Source of the DNA: Micromonospora chokoriensis
Lineage (GTDB): Bacteria > Actinomycetota > Actinomycetes > Mycobacteriales > Micromonosporaceae
NCBI RefSeq assembly: GCF_000718555.1
Contig: NZ_JOAN01000008.1
Location: 62,001 to 126,000 of the forward strand
Length of the DNA: 64,000 nt
Direction of reading: 5' to 3'
In this document: positions 7,286 to 15,067 of the stretch, in pieces
How the letters are laid out: every line of letters begins with the position of its first letter
Numbering within the stretch: the stretch's first letter is position 1
Position numbers and translations under genes: made by a program
Notes under the pieces: generated by a model
What the model saw: the letters and a program-made list of their open reading frames with translations, nothing else
What the model was told of the DNA's origin: nothing
Database searches by the model: none

Positions 7286-7500
7286 CGAATCCAGCCGAGG
7301 AATCGGTAATGCAGGTGGCCGGCGGGGACGTGGGCCAGGTCTTGGGCGGCGTCGACGAGTTGGGCGGCCAGATAGAGGGCCAGTGACACCGGGGCTCGGT
7401 CGTACTCGGCTCGCAGCTCTTGGCACCGGGTCGGGCATGGCCACTCCCCCGCACAGCCGCCGCACGTCCAGGCCGGCTTGATCGGGTGGTGAGTGGTCAC
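7282..7500 (-). CDS. Small Cys-rich protein, second gene of a coupled set
   Basis: 72 residues from GTG 7500, whose GTGA overlaps the stop of the upstream gene. The N-terminal part has WTCGGCAGEWPCPTRC, a CxxC-x5-C-x3-C cluster that could hold a metal ion. The rest is helical (ALYLAAQLVDAAQDLAHV) and ends FLGWIR. No known domain is recognised. The longer frame to 7710 runs antisense-like through the upstream gene and is not favoured. Confidence 0.55.
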   Translation of the reverse strand: MTTHHPIKPAWTCGGCAGEWPCPTRCQELRAEYDRAPVSLALYLAAQLVDAAQDLAHVPAGHLHYRFLGWIR

Positions 7501-7706
7501 TGCGGGCCGTCCTGGCTGGGCCAGTGGCCGCGGTTGATCGGGATGCGGTGGCGGCTGCGACAGGGCAGTTCCGCCCCACAGCGGCAGATCCAGCTCCACT
7601 TCCGCCACGACCAAGCCGGGCGGTGTCGCCGTGCCAGGGTCATCGCGACCGCGATCAGGTATTGGTCGTAAGTCACTCGTCGCCATGGTGGTGTCCTGTC
7701 CCGCAT
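7497..7706 (-). CDS. Small basic Cys-containing protein, first gene of a coupled set
   Basis: Up to 69 residues; the GTG at 7676 (VTYDQYL) is a shorter alternative. It reads TYDQYLIAVAMTLARRHRP, then WICRCGAELPCRSRHRIP, with a CxC-x5-C cluster, many Arg and Trp. It overlaps the next gene by four bases (GTGA), so the three small genes are probably one transcript. Divergent from the XRE regulator at 7908, which may control it. Function unknown. Confidence 0.5.
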   Translation of the reverse strand: MRDRTPPWRRVTYDQYLIAVAMTLARRHRPAWSWRKWSWICRCGAELPCRSRHRIPINRGHWPSQDGPQ

Positions 7707-7907
7707 TCACTGGCTCCCTCCGCCGGGCAGCACTCCATGGCCGACCCCAACCACGGGACCGGATCTGGAACGTTCGGCAACTGCGACGCTACGATCACCA
7801 CGGCGGCGGTTGGACTCACCCGCAGTACGAGTGAGCAGGCCAGATGAGCTGCCGCAGCACTGGTTTCACGGCGGACCGTCGACCACGGGTCAACGTAGGG
7901 ATTACGC

Positions 7908-9035
7908 ATGAGAGGTCACCGACGATCAGCACCACATCGTGGCGAGGTGACCGGCTACCTGTTCAAGCTGATCCGGGAGTCCATCCCGCTCACGCAGGAG
8001 CAGCTCGCCGTCGACCTGGACGTCGATCGGGTGACCGTGCAGAGCTGGGAATCCGGGCGTCGGCCATTTACCGCGGTACCGCTCGGGCAAGCAATCGCCG
8101 TCCGACGCCGGCTCGGACGGCTCGGCGCGAACACACTCCTGCTCGCAGCACTTGACGACGCCGCCGAGGCGGATCTCATCCTCACGGCCGTCCTGGACGA
8201 ACATGTGGACCGCTGCGACCTCGCCGAACATCCGCTGGGCTGGTCCGTACTCACCCATCGTCTGACCGACTTGATCCTCTGGGCGGTCCTCGGGCAGACA
8301 CCGACCTTCGCCAGAGGGCTACCCTTCGCCCATCCCCGGCGGGGTCCAGTCGCGTCGGGGCCGACCCTGCCCGTCAACGAGCAACGTGCGTTCTTCGCTC
8401 ACCTTCACGTGCTCGCCGATCGCGCCGCAGCCGGACGGCATCGGAACGTGCTGCTGCACCGGCAAGCCTGCTTCCTTGCCGGCATGGACCCCACCAAGGC
8501 AGCAGCAGGTTGGCTCACCCAGACCACCGCCCGAGCACGCCGCACCACCACCTTTCGCACCTGGTCACCGCTGTGGCCCGATGCCCGCTCCGTCGTCACG
8601 TCCCTCGCCAACCAGGGCGACCCGGAACCGTTACGAGACTTCATCGCCCGCGCACACCCCGACGATGCCTGCGAGCGAGCAGCCCTCAACTATTCGGCCT
8701 ACTGGGTGGGCGAGATCCCGTACCGCCACCGCGACGACTCCTTCATGCCAGAAGCGCTCGCTGACTGGCACGGCTCAATCCTTCTTCGGCACCTGGTCCA
8801 TCGCCTCGAACCACAGCATCCCTTCGTCGACCTCAACATCCACAACGTCTGGGCTCTGCTGGCCGTACGACGCGGTCTCGCTCTCGACACCCCCGCCGCG
8901 ACTCGGGCGCTCCTCGACCGCAGTGTCCCGCTCCTGGACAGTGACCGGATCTCCGCGCAATCGCGGCAGGAACTAACCTCTATCGTCTACAGCCTGCGGG
9001 CGGACGGACTCACCGGCACAGGGACGGGCAGATGA
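7908..9035 (+). CDS. XRE-family regulator with large C-terminal domain
   Basis: 375 residues. Residues about 20-60 form an XRE helix-turn-helix (SIPLTQEQLAVDLDVDRVTVQSWESGRRP). The remaining 300 residues are helical, without a recognised enzyme motif, and may be a sensor or dimer domain. It is divergent from the three-gene set and overlaps the HD-domain gene by four bases (ATGA), which links the two in one operon. It may be the main regulator of the element. Confidence 0.7.
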   Translation: MRGHRRSAPHRGEVTGYLFKLIRESIPLTQEQLAVDLDVDRVTVQSWESGRRPFTAVPLGQAIAVRRRLGRLGANTLLLAALDDAAEADLILTAVLDEHVDRCDLAEHPLGWSVLTHRLTDLILWAVLGQTPTFARGLPFAHPRRGPVASGPTLPVNEQRAFFAHLHVLADRAAAGRHRNVLLHRQACFLAGMDPTKAAAGWLTQTTARARRTTTFRTWSPLWPDARSVVTSLANQGDPEPLRDFIARAHPDDACERAALNYSAYWVGEIPYRHRDDSFMPEALADWHGSILLRHLVHRLEPQHPFVDLNIHNVWALLAVRRGLALDTPAATRALLDRSVPLLDSDRISAQSRQELTSIVYSLRADGLTGTGTGR

Positions 9036-9610
9036 CCGACGATCACGACGCCGCCGGAGCGATGAACTTCATCTTCGAAGCCGGCGTCCTCAAACGCGCC
9101 AACCGCACCGGCTGGTGGTTCGCCGGCGTCAAGCACCCCGAGTCCATCGCCGAACACTCCTTCCGAACAGCACTCATCGGAATGATGCTCGCCGCCATGG
9201 AGGGCGCCGACCCAGCCCGAGTGTCGATGCTCTGCACCCTGCACGACACCCAGGAAACCCGAATCACCGACATCCCACACATCGCCAAGCGCTACCTCAC
9301 CGCCGAACCCAACACCGCCGTCACCGCCGACCAGGTGGCCGCCTGCCCACCGGCCGTCGCCGACGTCATCACCGCCGCAGTCGCCGAATACGAAGCTGGC
9401 GAGACACTAGAAGCTGTCGTCGCGCGTGACGCTGACAAGCTGGAATGCCTCGTCCAAGCCGTCGAGTACCGCCACCAAGGCATCGACAACGTGCAGCGCT
9501 GGATCGACAGCTCACGAGCCTCGCTCAAGACCGACAGCGCCCACCGCCTTGCCGACGCCGCCCTCAGCGGACAACCCCTGGCCTGGCTCACTCCCCCGCC
9601 GCAGGAGTGA
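9032..9610 (+). CDS. HD-domain hydrolase, YfbR/HDDC2-like
   Basis: 192 residues. The HD metal motifs are visible: HPESIAEHSFRT (His), LHDTQE (His-Asp) and a later RDADKLE (Asp). This order matches the YfbR/HDDC2 type of nucleoside 5'-monophosphatases. The likely role is dephosphorylation of deoxynucleotides or related compounds, in the cytoplasm. HD and NUDIX hydrolases are common passengers in actinomycete integrative elements. It is coupled to the XRE gene by ATGA. Confidence 0.75.
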   Translation: MTDDHDAAGAMNFIFEAGVLKRANRTGWWFAGVKHPESIAEHSFRTALIGMMLAAMEGADPARVSMLCTLHDTQETRITDIPHIAKRYLTAEPNTAVTADQVAACPPAVADVITAAVAEYEAGETLEAVVARDADKLECLVQAVEYRHQGIDNVQRWIDSSRASLKTDSAHRLADAALSGQPLAWLTPPPQE

Positions 9611-9798
9611 GCACTGGCGGACCCGGCGACACAATGCTGATACGGACGTGCACAGTGGCTTCAGCGACTAACCCGTCCGGGAAGGTGCTGCAGCGAGCGG
9701 GCGAGAAGGCATCGAGTAGGGCTTTGAGATCGGCTACCCAGCGCCGCGTGACTGGCGGACCGGGGCATGACGCCGCTTCTCCCCCGCGCCCGACGGTC

Positions 9799-9819
9799 GT
9801 GACTCATGGGTGACTCATG
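9799..9819. repeat. Tandem GTGACTCATG pair near the tRNA
   Basis: GTGACTCATG occurs at 9799-9808 and 9810-9819, one helical turn apart, 63 bp from the attachment repeat. Spacing and place would suit protein binding sites such as integrase arm sites; no direct proof. The 282 bases 9611-9892 hold no convincing gene. Confidence 0.45.
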
Positions 9820-9840
9820 ATCTCTGCTAGCGGGTAGCGA

Positions 9841-9873
9841 AGAGCCCGGGTGGACTGTGTCCATCCGGGCTCT
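9841..9873 (-). terminator. Terminator-like hairpin after tRNA-Val
   Basis: A 14-bp stem with one G-T pair and a 5-base loop, starting 20 bases past the tRNA 3' end. Its sequence differs from the hairpin at 5604-5633 although the flanking tRNA repeat is identical. Confidence 0.7.
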
Positions 9874-9881
9874 GACCTGCA

Positions 9882-9933
9882 AGAACTGAGAGTGGGCGAT
9901 GCTGGTATCGAACCAGCGACCTCTTCGGTGTGA
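9882..9933 (-). other. Proximal attachment site inside tRNA-Val
   Basis: Identical to 5644-5695. It covers the tRNA from the anticodon loop to its 3' end plus 11 flanking bases, so an integrating element restores a complete tRNA gene here. Confidence 0.8.
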
Positions 9934-9964
9934 ACGAAGCGCTCTCCCACTGAGCTAATCGCCC
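9893..9964 (-). tRNA. tRNA-Val (anticodon CAC)
   Basis: 72 bases, no encoded CCA. The acceptor stem pairs GGGCGAT with ATCGCCC, the anticodon stem CTTCG/CGAAG holds the loop TTCACAC (anticodon CAC, reads GTG) and the T arm is GCTGG TTCGATA CCAGC. Discriminator base A. Its 3' half is repeated at 5644-5695. Confidence 0.95.
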
Positions 9965-10014
9965 TCAGCGCCGTTGACTCTACCCGATCGTGGAACCAGA
10001 CCGGAAATCCGGGG

Positions 10015-10629
10015 TCAGTGCGTCGCGAGGTACTGCATCGCCCTGGCTACCACGTCGATGCCGAGGCTGTACTTGAGGGACAGCCAGACCACCGTGGCCA
10101 CGAAGACCAGGCCGACAGAGCCGAGCACGATTCGCACTGCCAGCGACTGTTTCGTCACCCAGCGTGTCCAGCCATGGACGTGGCGACGGGTGAAGCCGAG
10201 CAGCCGTCGCGCCCAGTGGTATTCGACGGCCCAGATGCCCAGCCCGGCGATCACCAGCAGCCAGCCCGGCCCGGGTAGCGGAATGAGGGCGATACCGATG
10301 GTCACCACGATCGCCCCGGCGATCGCGATGAAGATCTTGAGTGCGATCCGGCCGGTGGGGTTCGCTCGGATGAGGTCGAGGGTCAGCGAGATCCGCTCAC
10401 GCCAGCGAGGACGGCGCGGTGGATCCTGCACAGCAGTGCCACCACCACGACCAGCGGCACCACGACCGGAGTCATCGCCGCCGGGACGACCGGCGTCGGA
10501 CGCCGGCCGACCGGCCCGTTCGGGCTGCTCCATCGGCACTCCGTACCCCCGCTTTTCGGCTGCTCGGACCGCGACTTTCGGCGGGCCGGGCGCCGCCGAC
10601 GGATCCACTGAGGATCGCTTCGTCACCAT
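10015..10629 (-). CDS. PGPGW-motif membrane protein (TIGR02611 type)
   Basis: 204 residues. A Gly/Arg-rich N-terminus of about 85 residues precedes two hydrophobic pairs: IALKIFIAIAGAIVVTIGIAL with the signature LPGPGW just after it, then IAGLGIWAVEY, and a third span VRIVLGSVGLVFVATVVWL near the end. The PGPGW motif defines a family of small actinobacterial membrane proteins of unknown function. ATG 10629 has a run of six Gs 5 bases upstream. Confidence 0.75.
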   Translation of the reverse strand: MVTKRSSVDPSAAPGPPKVAVRAAEKRGYGVPMEQPERAGRPASDAGRPGGDDSGRGAAGRGGGTAVQDPPRRPRWRERISLTLDLIRANPTGRIALKIFIAIAGAIVVTIGIALIPLPGPGWLLVIAGLGIWAVEYHWARRLLGFTRRHVHGWTRWVTKQSLAVRIVLGSVGLVFVATVVWLSLKYSLGIDVVARAMQYLATH

Positions 10630-10902
10630 TTCACCCCCCAGTGTCGCTCGGGCCCGTCACTGCAACGGCCGACTGGACGTTACCGGAGTAAGTCGACGAC
10701 TGAGCCACCCGATACCGGGCGGGATCACGCACTGGGCAGAACCGGAAATCCTACATGAATGCTCACATTCACGCGGCCTTTCCGTCCCCCTTCCCACCAC
10801 TGGGTGAAGTCAGCGTATGGCGGAGCGTAGCCAGAGGTAGCACCTGAGTATGGGAAAAGCGGGACACGCGCGTTCCGCAGCGGTGCCGGGGGGAGAACGT
10901 CC

Positions 10903-11334
10903 ATGAGTGTCATCCGACCGACGACCGTAGAGGTCGAGACGTCGCTAAGGCTCGTCGCACCTGACGCCACCGCCTTGCCGGTGCGTGCCAGTCTGCGTTA
11001 CGACCCTGCTGACCCGTATGCGGTCCATGTCCTGTTCCATGCCGAATCGGCAGGGGGCGAGGCGGTGAGTTGGTCGTTCGCTCGCGAACTTCTGGTCACC
11101 GGCCTGGACGAGCCGGCTGGCATCGGGGATGTGCGGGTCTGGCCCTGGGCCACCCCGCGCGGCGACTTCGTCGCGCTGGCCCTCTCGTCACCAGACGGCA
11201 ACGCCCTCTTCGAGGTGCCGCGCAGCGTCCTGGTGCGTTTCCTTCGACGGACCTACGTCGTCGTCCCGCGCGGTCGCGAGGCCGAGCACCTGGACGTCGA
11301 CACGGCGGTGAACCGGCTGCTCGCCGGTCGCTGA
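10903..11334 (+). CDS. SsgA-like sporulation/cell-division protein
   Basis: 143 residues. It matches the SsgA-like protein pattern: LRYDPADPYAVHVLFH, SWSFARELLVTGL, GDVRVWPWA and ALSSPDGNALFEVP. These proteins guide septum placement and FtsZ recruitment during sporulation and exist only in morphologically complex actinomycetes. The sequence is nearest in outline to SsgB, but paralogue assignment from one sequence is unsafe. Alone on its strand, with a strong hairpin downstream. Confidence 0.85.
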   Translation: MSVIRPTTVEVETSLRLVAPDATALPVRASLRYDPADPYAVHVLFHAESAGGEAVSWSFARELLVTGLDEPAGIGDVRVWPWATPRGDFVALALSSPDGNALFEVPRSVLVRFLRRTYVVVPRGREAEHLDVDTAVNRLLAGR

Positions 11335-11364
11335 GCACCGCCCGAACGGGCAACACCGGCCACA

Positions 11365-11403
11365 CCGGGGCCGCGCGGATCTGCCGAGTCCGCGCGGCCC
11401 CGG
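11365..11403. terminator. Bidirectional terminator-like hairpin
   Basis: A perfect 15-bp GC-rich stem with a 9-base loop lies between the SsgA-like gene and the converging SDR gene. Confidence 0.75.
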
Positions 11404-11451
11404 CACACACCCAAGGTGTACGCGGACAGCCCGCCCCGGGTCGGCCGGTGC

Positions 11452-12234
11452 TCAGCCGTGCGTGGTGATGCCGCCGTCGACGGGAATGACCGCGCCGGTG
11501 AGGTACGAGCCGGCGCGCGACGAGAGGTAGATGGCGGTGCCGGCCATGTCCTCGGCGCGCCCGATGCGGCCCAGCGGCACCTGCGCTTCGATGGCGGCCC
11601 GGTTTGCCGGGTCGTCGAGCGCGAACGCCATCATCTTGCTCTCGAACGGGCCGGGTGCGATCGCGTTGACGGTGATCTGCTCACTGGCCAGTTGGTGGGC
11701 GAGGCTGCGGGTGAGCATGTGCACGGCCGCCTTGGTGGCCGAGTACGCGTACACCTCCATGGACGGCACCCGGATGCCGTCGATCGACCCGATGTTGATC
11801 ACGCGGGCCGGGTCGTCGGCGCTGGCGGCGGCGCGTAGCGCCGGCAGCAGCGCGGTGGTGAGCCGGAAGACGGCCTTGACGTTTACCGCCCAGAGCTTGT
11901 CGAACGCGGCCTCGGGGTAGTCCTCCAGCGGTGCGCCCCAGGTCGCGCCGGCGTTGTTGACCAGCACGTCGAGGCGACCGAAACGCTCGTGGACGGCGGC
12001 GGCCAGCGCCTCGGCGGCGGTGTCGTCGCTGAGGTCGGCGGGAATGGCCTCGCAGCGGCCCTCGGCGGAGAGGGTGGTGGCGACCGCCGCGCAGACGTCC
12101 GCCTTGCGAGACGAGATGATCACGTGTGCGCCGGCCCGGACGAAGCCCTGGGCGATCATCAGCCCGATCCCCCGTGAGCCGCCGGTGACCAGGACCGTCT
12201 TACCTTCGACCGAGAACAGCTGCGTCATGCTCAT
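11452..12234 (-). CDS. SDR-family NAD(P)-dependent oxidoreductase
   Basis: 260 residues, a classical short-chain dehydrogenase. The cofactor motif is GGSRGIG (about 18-24), then LVNNAGA, the catalytic Ser in GSIDG, YSATK (Tyr and Lys) and a C-terminal SYLTGAVIPVDGG. SSRKAD after the second strand suggests NADP use. Substrate cannot be told. The AraC gene is divergent and may control it. Confidence 0.85.
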   Translation of the reverse strand: MSMTQLFSVEGKTVLVTGGSRGIGLMIAQGFVRAGAHVIISSRKADVCAAVATTLSAEGRCEAIPADLSDDTAAEALAAAVHERFGRLDVLVNNAGATWGAPLEDYPEAAFDKLWAVNVKAVFRLTTALLPALRAAASADDPARVINIGSIDGIRVPSMEVYAYSATKAAVHMLTRSLAHQLASEQITVNAIAPGPFESKMMAFALDDPANRAAIEAQVPLGRIGRAEDMAGTAIYLSSRAGSYLTGAVIPVDGGITTHG

Positions 12235-12430
12235 CCCATCGCGAGTCGGCGGGGGTCGCCGGTCGCTCGGGTGGCCGGCGGATGCCGGGCGGACCGCGCA
12301 GCTACGGCGCTACCGCCGGGTAACGTAGCCCGGCCGCCGGGACCGCGACAAGCCCGTGGTGCCCGGCGGTTTCCGCGACGAACGTGGATCGGGATGCGGT
12401 GACCTGCGGTTCGGGCTACCGTCGCAGGCG

Positions 12431-13420
12431 ATGGTCTCCACCGATCCCTCCCCCGCGCCATCGATCGGTTCGGCGTCACCCGTACCGGACGAGATAGCCA
12501 CGTTCGCGCTGGCCGACCTCGCCGGTGACCCGGGCTGGCGTCGGCCGGTGATCGTCGAGCGGGAGCTGCTGATTCTCACCACCCGCGGGCACGGCGACGC
12601 GGAGCTCGACTTTCATCTGCTGCCGTGCCGGCCCGGCACGTTGTTGCGGGTCCGCCCCGGCCAGGTGCTGCGCTGCGCCGGCCCCCAGTTCGACGCCACC
12701 GTGGTCGCCTGGGAGCCCGAGGCGCTGCGTGGCTTCGACGTCGACCTGAGCACGACAGTGACCTGGCGGCAGTTGGCCGGTGAGGACGAGGACGCGGTGA
12801 TCAGCGAGGTGAGCCAGTTGGCGGTGGACTGCCAGCGGCACCCCGACGGCCAGACCGCCCGCACGCTGCTTCGGCACCAACTGGCCGTACTGCTGCTGCG
12901 GCTGGCCCTGGCCCACGCCGAGCCATCGCCGGCCCGGCCCGAGGACGAGACGTTCCACCGGTTCCGCCGGGAGGTCGAGCACGGCTATCCGCACACCCGG
13001 CGGGTGGAGGATTACGCGGCCGGGCTCGGCTGCTCGGTGCGGACCCTGACCCGGGCCTGCCTGGCGGTCACCGGTCGCAGCGCCAAGCAGGTCGTCGACG
13101 AGCGGGTCGCGTTGCAGGCCGGTCGGCTGCTGGCCGCGACAGATCAGCCGATCGCCCAGATCGGCCGGGAGCTCGGCTTCTCCGAACCCACCAACTTCGG
13201 CCGCTTCTTCACCCGCGAGGTCGGGGTCAGCCCCGGGGCGTTCCGGGCCGCCCGGGACCACCCGGCGGGCCGGGTGGTCCGCCCTCGACCGCCGGCCGAG
13301 TCGACGGGCGCCAACAGCGGCAGGTTCCGCGTCAGCACCCCCGGCGAATCCGCCAACAGCGGCCACGCCACGAGACCCAGGCCGCCCGCTGGCCCGCTGG
13401 GCGGCGCCGGCCGGGCATGA
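12431..13420 (+). CDS. AraC-family transcriptional regulator
   Basis: 329 residues from the ATG at 12431; an upstream in-frame start at 12356 is possible. The N-terminal 170 residues form a cupin-like sensing domain (LLPCRPGTLLRVRPGQVLR). The C-terminal double HTH at about 200-290 contains YAAGLGCSVRTLTRACLAVTG and IGRELGFSEPTNFGRFFTREVGVSPGAFR, the diagnostic second helix of the family. A Pro/Gly-rich tail of about 55 residues is extra. Divergent from the SDR gene. Confidence 0.85.
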   Translation: MVSTDPSPAPSIGSASPVPDEIATFALADLAGDPGWRRPVIVERELLILTTRGHGDAELDFHLLPCRPGTLLRVRPGQVLRCAGPQFDATVVAWEPEALRGFDVDLSTTVTWRQLAGEDEDAVISEVSQLAVDCQRHPDGQTARTLLRHQLAVLLLRLALAHAEPSPARPEDETFHRFRREVEHGYPHTRRVEDYAAGLGCSVRTLTRACLAVTGRSAKQVVDERVALQAGRLLAATDQPIAQIGRELGFSEPTNFGRFFTREVGVSPGAFRAARDHPAGRVVRPRPPAESTGANSGRFRVSTPGESANSGHATRPRPPAGPLGGAGRA

Positions 13421-13427
13421 TGGCAGG

Positions 13428-13883
13428 GTGCAGATCTCCGCGCGCGGCGACTACGCGGTACGGGCAGCGTTGAGCCTCGCCACCGCGTACCCTTCGCTGC
13501 TGTCCACCCAGGCCATCGCCGCGGAGCAGGACATGCCTCGCAAGTTCCTGGAGGCGGTCCTGGCGGATCTGCGCCGGGCTGGCATCGTCCGCGCCCAACG
13601 TGGCGCCGAGGGCGGCTACACGCTGGCCCGACCGCCCCGGGAGGTGACCGTCGGGGCGGTGCTGCGCGCCGTGGAGGGCCCACTGGCCGGGGTACGCGGG
13701 CTGCGCCCGGAGGAGACCCGGTACGAAGGCTCGGCGGAGAACCTGCCCGGCCTGTGGGTGGCGGTCCGCGCGGCGGTGCGGCGGGTCGTCGACGAGGTGA
13801 GCCTCGCCGAGATCGTCAGCGGTCGACTGCCCGCGCACGTCCGCAAGCTCACCGCGCTGCCCGACGCGTGGGAGCCGCGCTGA
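13428..13883 (+). CDS. Rrf2-family transcriptional regulator without Fe-S cysteines
   Basis: 151 residues from GTG 13428. The winged HTH is clear: ISARGDYAVRAALSLA, DMPRKFLEAVLADLRRAGIV, RGAEGGYTLAR. Members such as IscR, NsrR and CymR use it; the first two hold a cluster on three Cys, which are absent here, so this one is of the CymR/non-cluster type. CymR-like proteins control sulfur metabolism, and the gene converges directly on the organosulfur operon (13 bases between stops), so it is a good candidate for its regulator. Confidence 0.85.
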   Translation: MQISARGDYAVRAALSLATAYPSLLSTQAIAAEQDMPRKFLEAVLADLRRAGIVRAQRGAEGGYTLARPPREVTVGAVLRAVEGPLAGVRGLRPEETRYEGSAENLPGLWVAVRAAVRRVVDEVSLAEIVSGRLPAHVRKLTALPDAWEPR

Positions 13884-13895
13884 TCCGCTGCCCTG

Positions 13896-14507
13896 TCACA
13901 GGGTCGACACCACCTCCTCGGTACGCAGCCGGGGCAGCCGCTCCGACGAGGCGTCCGGGCCGGGATGGCCCACGTTGAGCAGCAGCAGCGCCTCGTGCCG
14001 GCCGTCGGGGAAGAACTCACGGGTCACCCCGGCCGCGTCGAACCCGGCCATCGGGCCAGCGGCTAGCCCGGCGGCGCGTACGCCCACCAGCAGGTAGCCG
14101 ATCTGGAGGGTCGCGTTGAAACGGGCCTGCTCGGCGCGGGCCGGACGGTCGCTCAGCCAGTCCCGGGCCTGCGGCCGGTGCGGGTACAGCTCGGGCAGTC
14201 GCTCGTGGAAGTCCACGTCGGCGGCGAGTACCGCCACCAGCGGCGCGCTGGCCGTCTTCGCCCGGTTGCTCGACGAGACATACGGCAGCAGCCGCGCTCG
14301 GGCCGCCGCCGAGCGCAGTAGCAGCACCCGCAGCGGCTGGCCGTTGTACGCGGTCGGCCCGTACCGGATCAGGTCGTGGATCGCCGCGACCTGGGCGTCG
14401 GTGACCGGCTCGTCGGTGAACGTGTTGGCCGTGCGGGCCGCCCGGAACAGCAGGTCCTGGGCGGCCCGGTCCAACGCGAGCAGCTCGGCCGTGGTGGGTG
14501 CGCTCAC
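13896..14507 (-). CDS. Nitroreductase-family (RutE-like) oxidoreductase
   Basis: 203 residues from GTG 14507. Typical FMN-binding nitroreductase features: RAARTANTFTDEPVTDAQV near the start, RYGPTAYNGQPLRVLLL, ARFNATLQIGYLL and GFDAAGVTREFF. Pattern and size resemble the malonic-semialdehyde reductase RutE group. It is the last gene of the organosulfur operon; the start overlaps the flavin reductase stop (GTGA). Its role may be to reduce a carbonyl or nitro product of the monooxygenase; this is inference. Confidence 0.75.
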   Translation of the reverse strand: MSAPTTAELLALDRAAQDLLFRAARTANTFTDEPVTDAQVAAIHDLIRYGPTAYNGQPLRVLLLRSAAARARLLPYVSSSNRAKTASAPLVAVLAADVDFHERLPELYPHRPQARDWLSDRPARAEQARFNATLQIGYLLVGVRAAGLAAGPMAGFDAAGVTREFFPDGRHEALLLLNVGHPGPDASSERLPRLRTEEVVSTL

Positions 14508-15067
14508 GTCGGCGAGACGGCGGTGGTGTAGCCGCCCCGGTGGTGCACCAGTGGCGGGCCGTCGCCACCGTCGCCGAGCGCCAACGGCTCGGCGATCACC
14601 AGCGTGTGGTCGCCGGCCGGAACGCGGTGCACCACCCGGCAGAGCAGCCGGGCCAGCACACCGCCGAGCAGCGGCACCCCGAACGGTCCGGACGTCCAGT
14701 CCGGGTACGCGGCGAACCGGTCGATGCCGCTGGTGGCGAAGACCGCCGCAGCGTCCTGCTGCCCCGCGGCCAGCAGGTGCACGGCGACGTGCTCCGCGCG
14801 GGCGAGCACCGGCCAGCTCGACGACCCCGTCCCCAGGCAGAACGAGACGAGCGGAGGGTCCAGCGACACCGACGTGAACGAGGTGGCGGTGAATCCCGCC
14901 CGGACGGGTGCGGCGATCCCACCCAGGCAGGCCGGGTCGGTGGCACGGGCGACCGCGGTGACCACTGTGACGCTGCTGGCCTGCCGCCGCAGCAGAGCGC
15001 GGAACAGGTCCCCGTTCACCGGTCGCAGCTCGGCGATGTCCGCCGAGGGGCGCTCCACGGTGGTCAT
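14504..15067 (-). CDS. Flavin reductase (FMN reductase of a two-component monooxygenase)
   Basis: 187 residues from ATG 15067. The flavin-reductase-like split barrel is seen: FRALLRRQASSVTVVTA, GFTATSFTSVSLDPPLVSFCL, HVAVHLLAAGQQ and HTLVIAEPLAL. Such enzymes use NAD(P)H to supply FMNH2 to LLM-class monooxygenases. It overlaps the monooxygenase stop (ATGA), which supports a physical or stoichiometric pairing. Confidence 0.85.
   Translation of the reverse strand: MTTVERPSADIAELRPVNGDLFRALLRRQASSVTVVTAVARATDPACLGGIAAPVRAGFTATSFTSVSLDPPLVSFCLGTGSSSWPVLARAEHVAVHLLAAGQQDAAAVFATSGIDRFAAYPDWTSGPFGVPLLGGVLARLLCRVVHRVPAGDHTLVIAEPLALGDGGDGPPLVHHRGGYTTAVSPT

Larger units (their letters stand above)
5644..9933. 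mobile_element. Putative integrated element bounded by tRNA-Val direct repeats
   Basis: A 4.2-kb segment lies between identical 52-bp repeats derived from tRNA-Val(CAC). It contains a truncated HAD gene at the left junction, a VOC protein, three overlapping tiny genes, an XRE regulator and an HD-domain protein, all of accessory type. No intact integrase, excisionase, Rep or transfer gene is inside, so it should not move by itself; the Rep/integrase scar at 4641-4869 lies just outside. It may be a shrunken AICE or a satellite element. Each boundary copy has its own hairpin, as expected if the element brought one with it. Confidence 0.65.

Noticed and set aside
9606..9760. Open minus-strand frame with plausible protein text (WVADLKALLDAF, FPDGLVAEATVHVR)
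   Set aside because: It has no ATG/GTG/TTG start in a sensible place and overlaps the HD gene end; perhaps a decayed gene, but unsupported.
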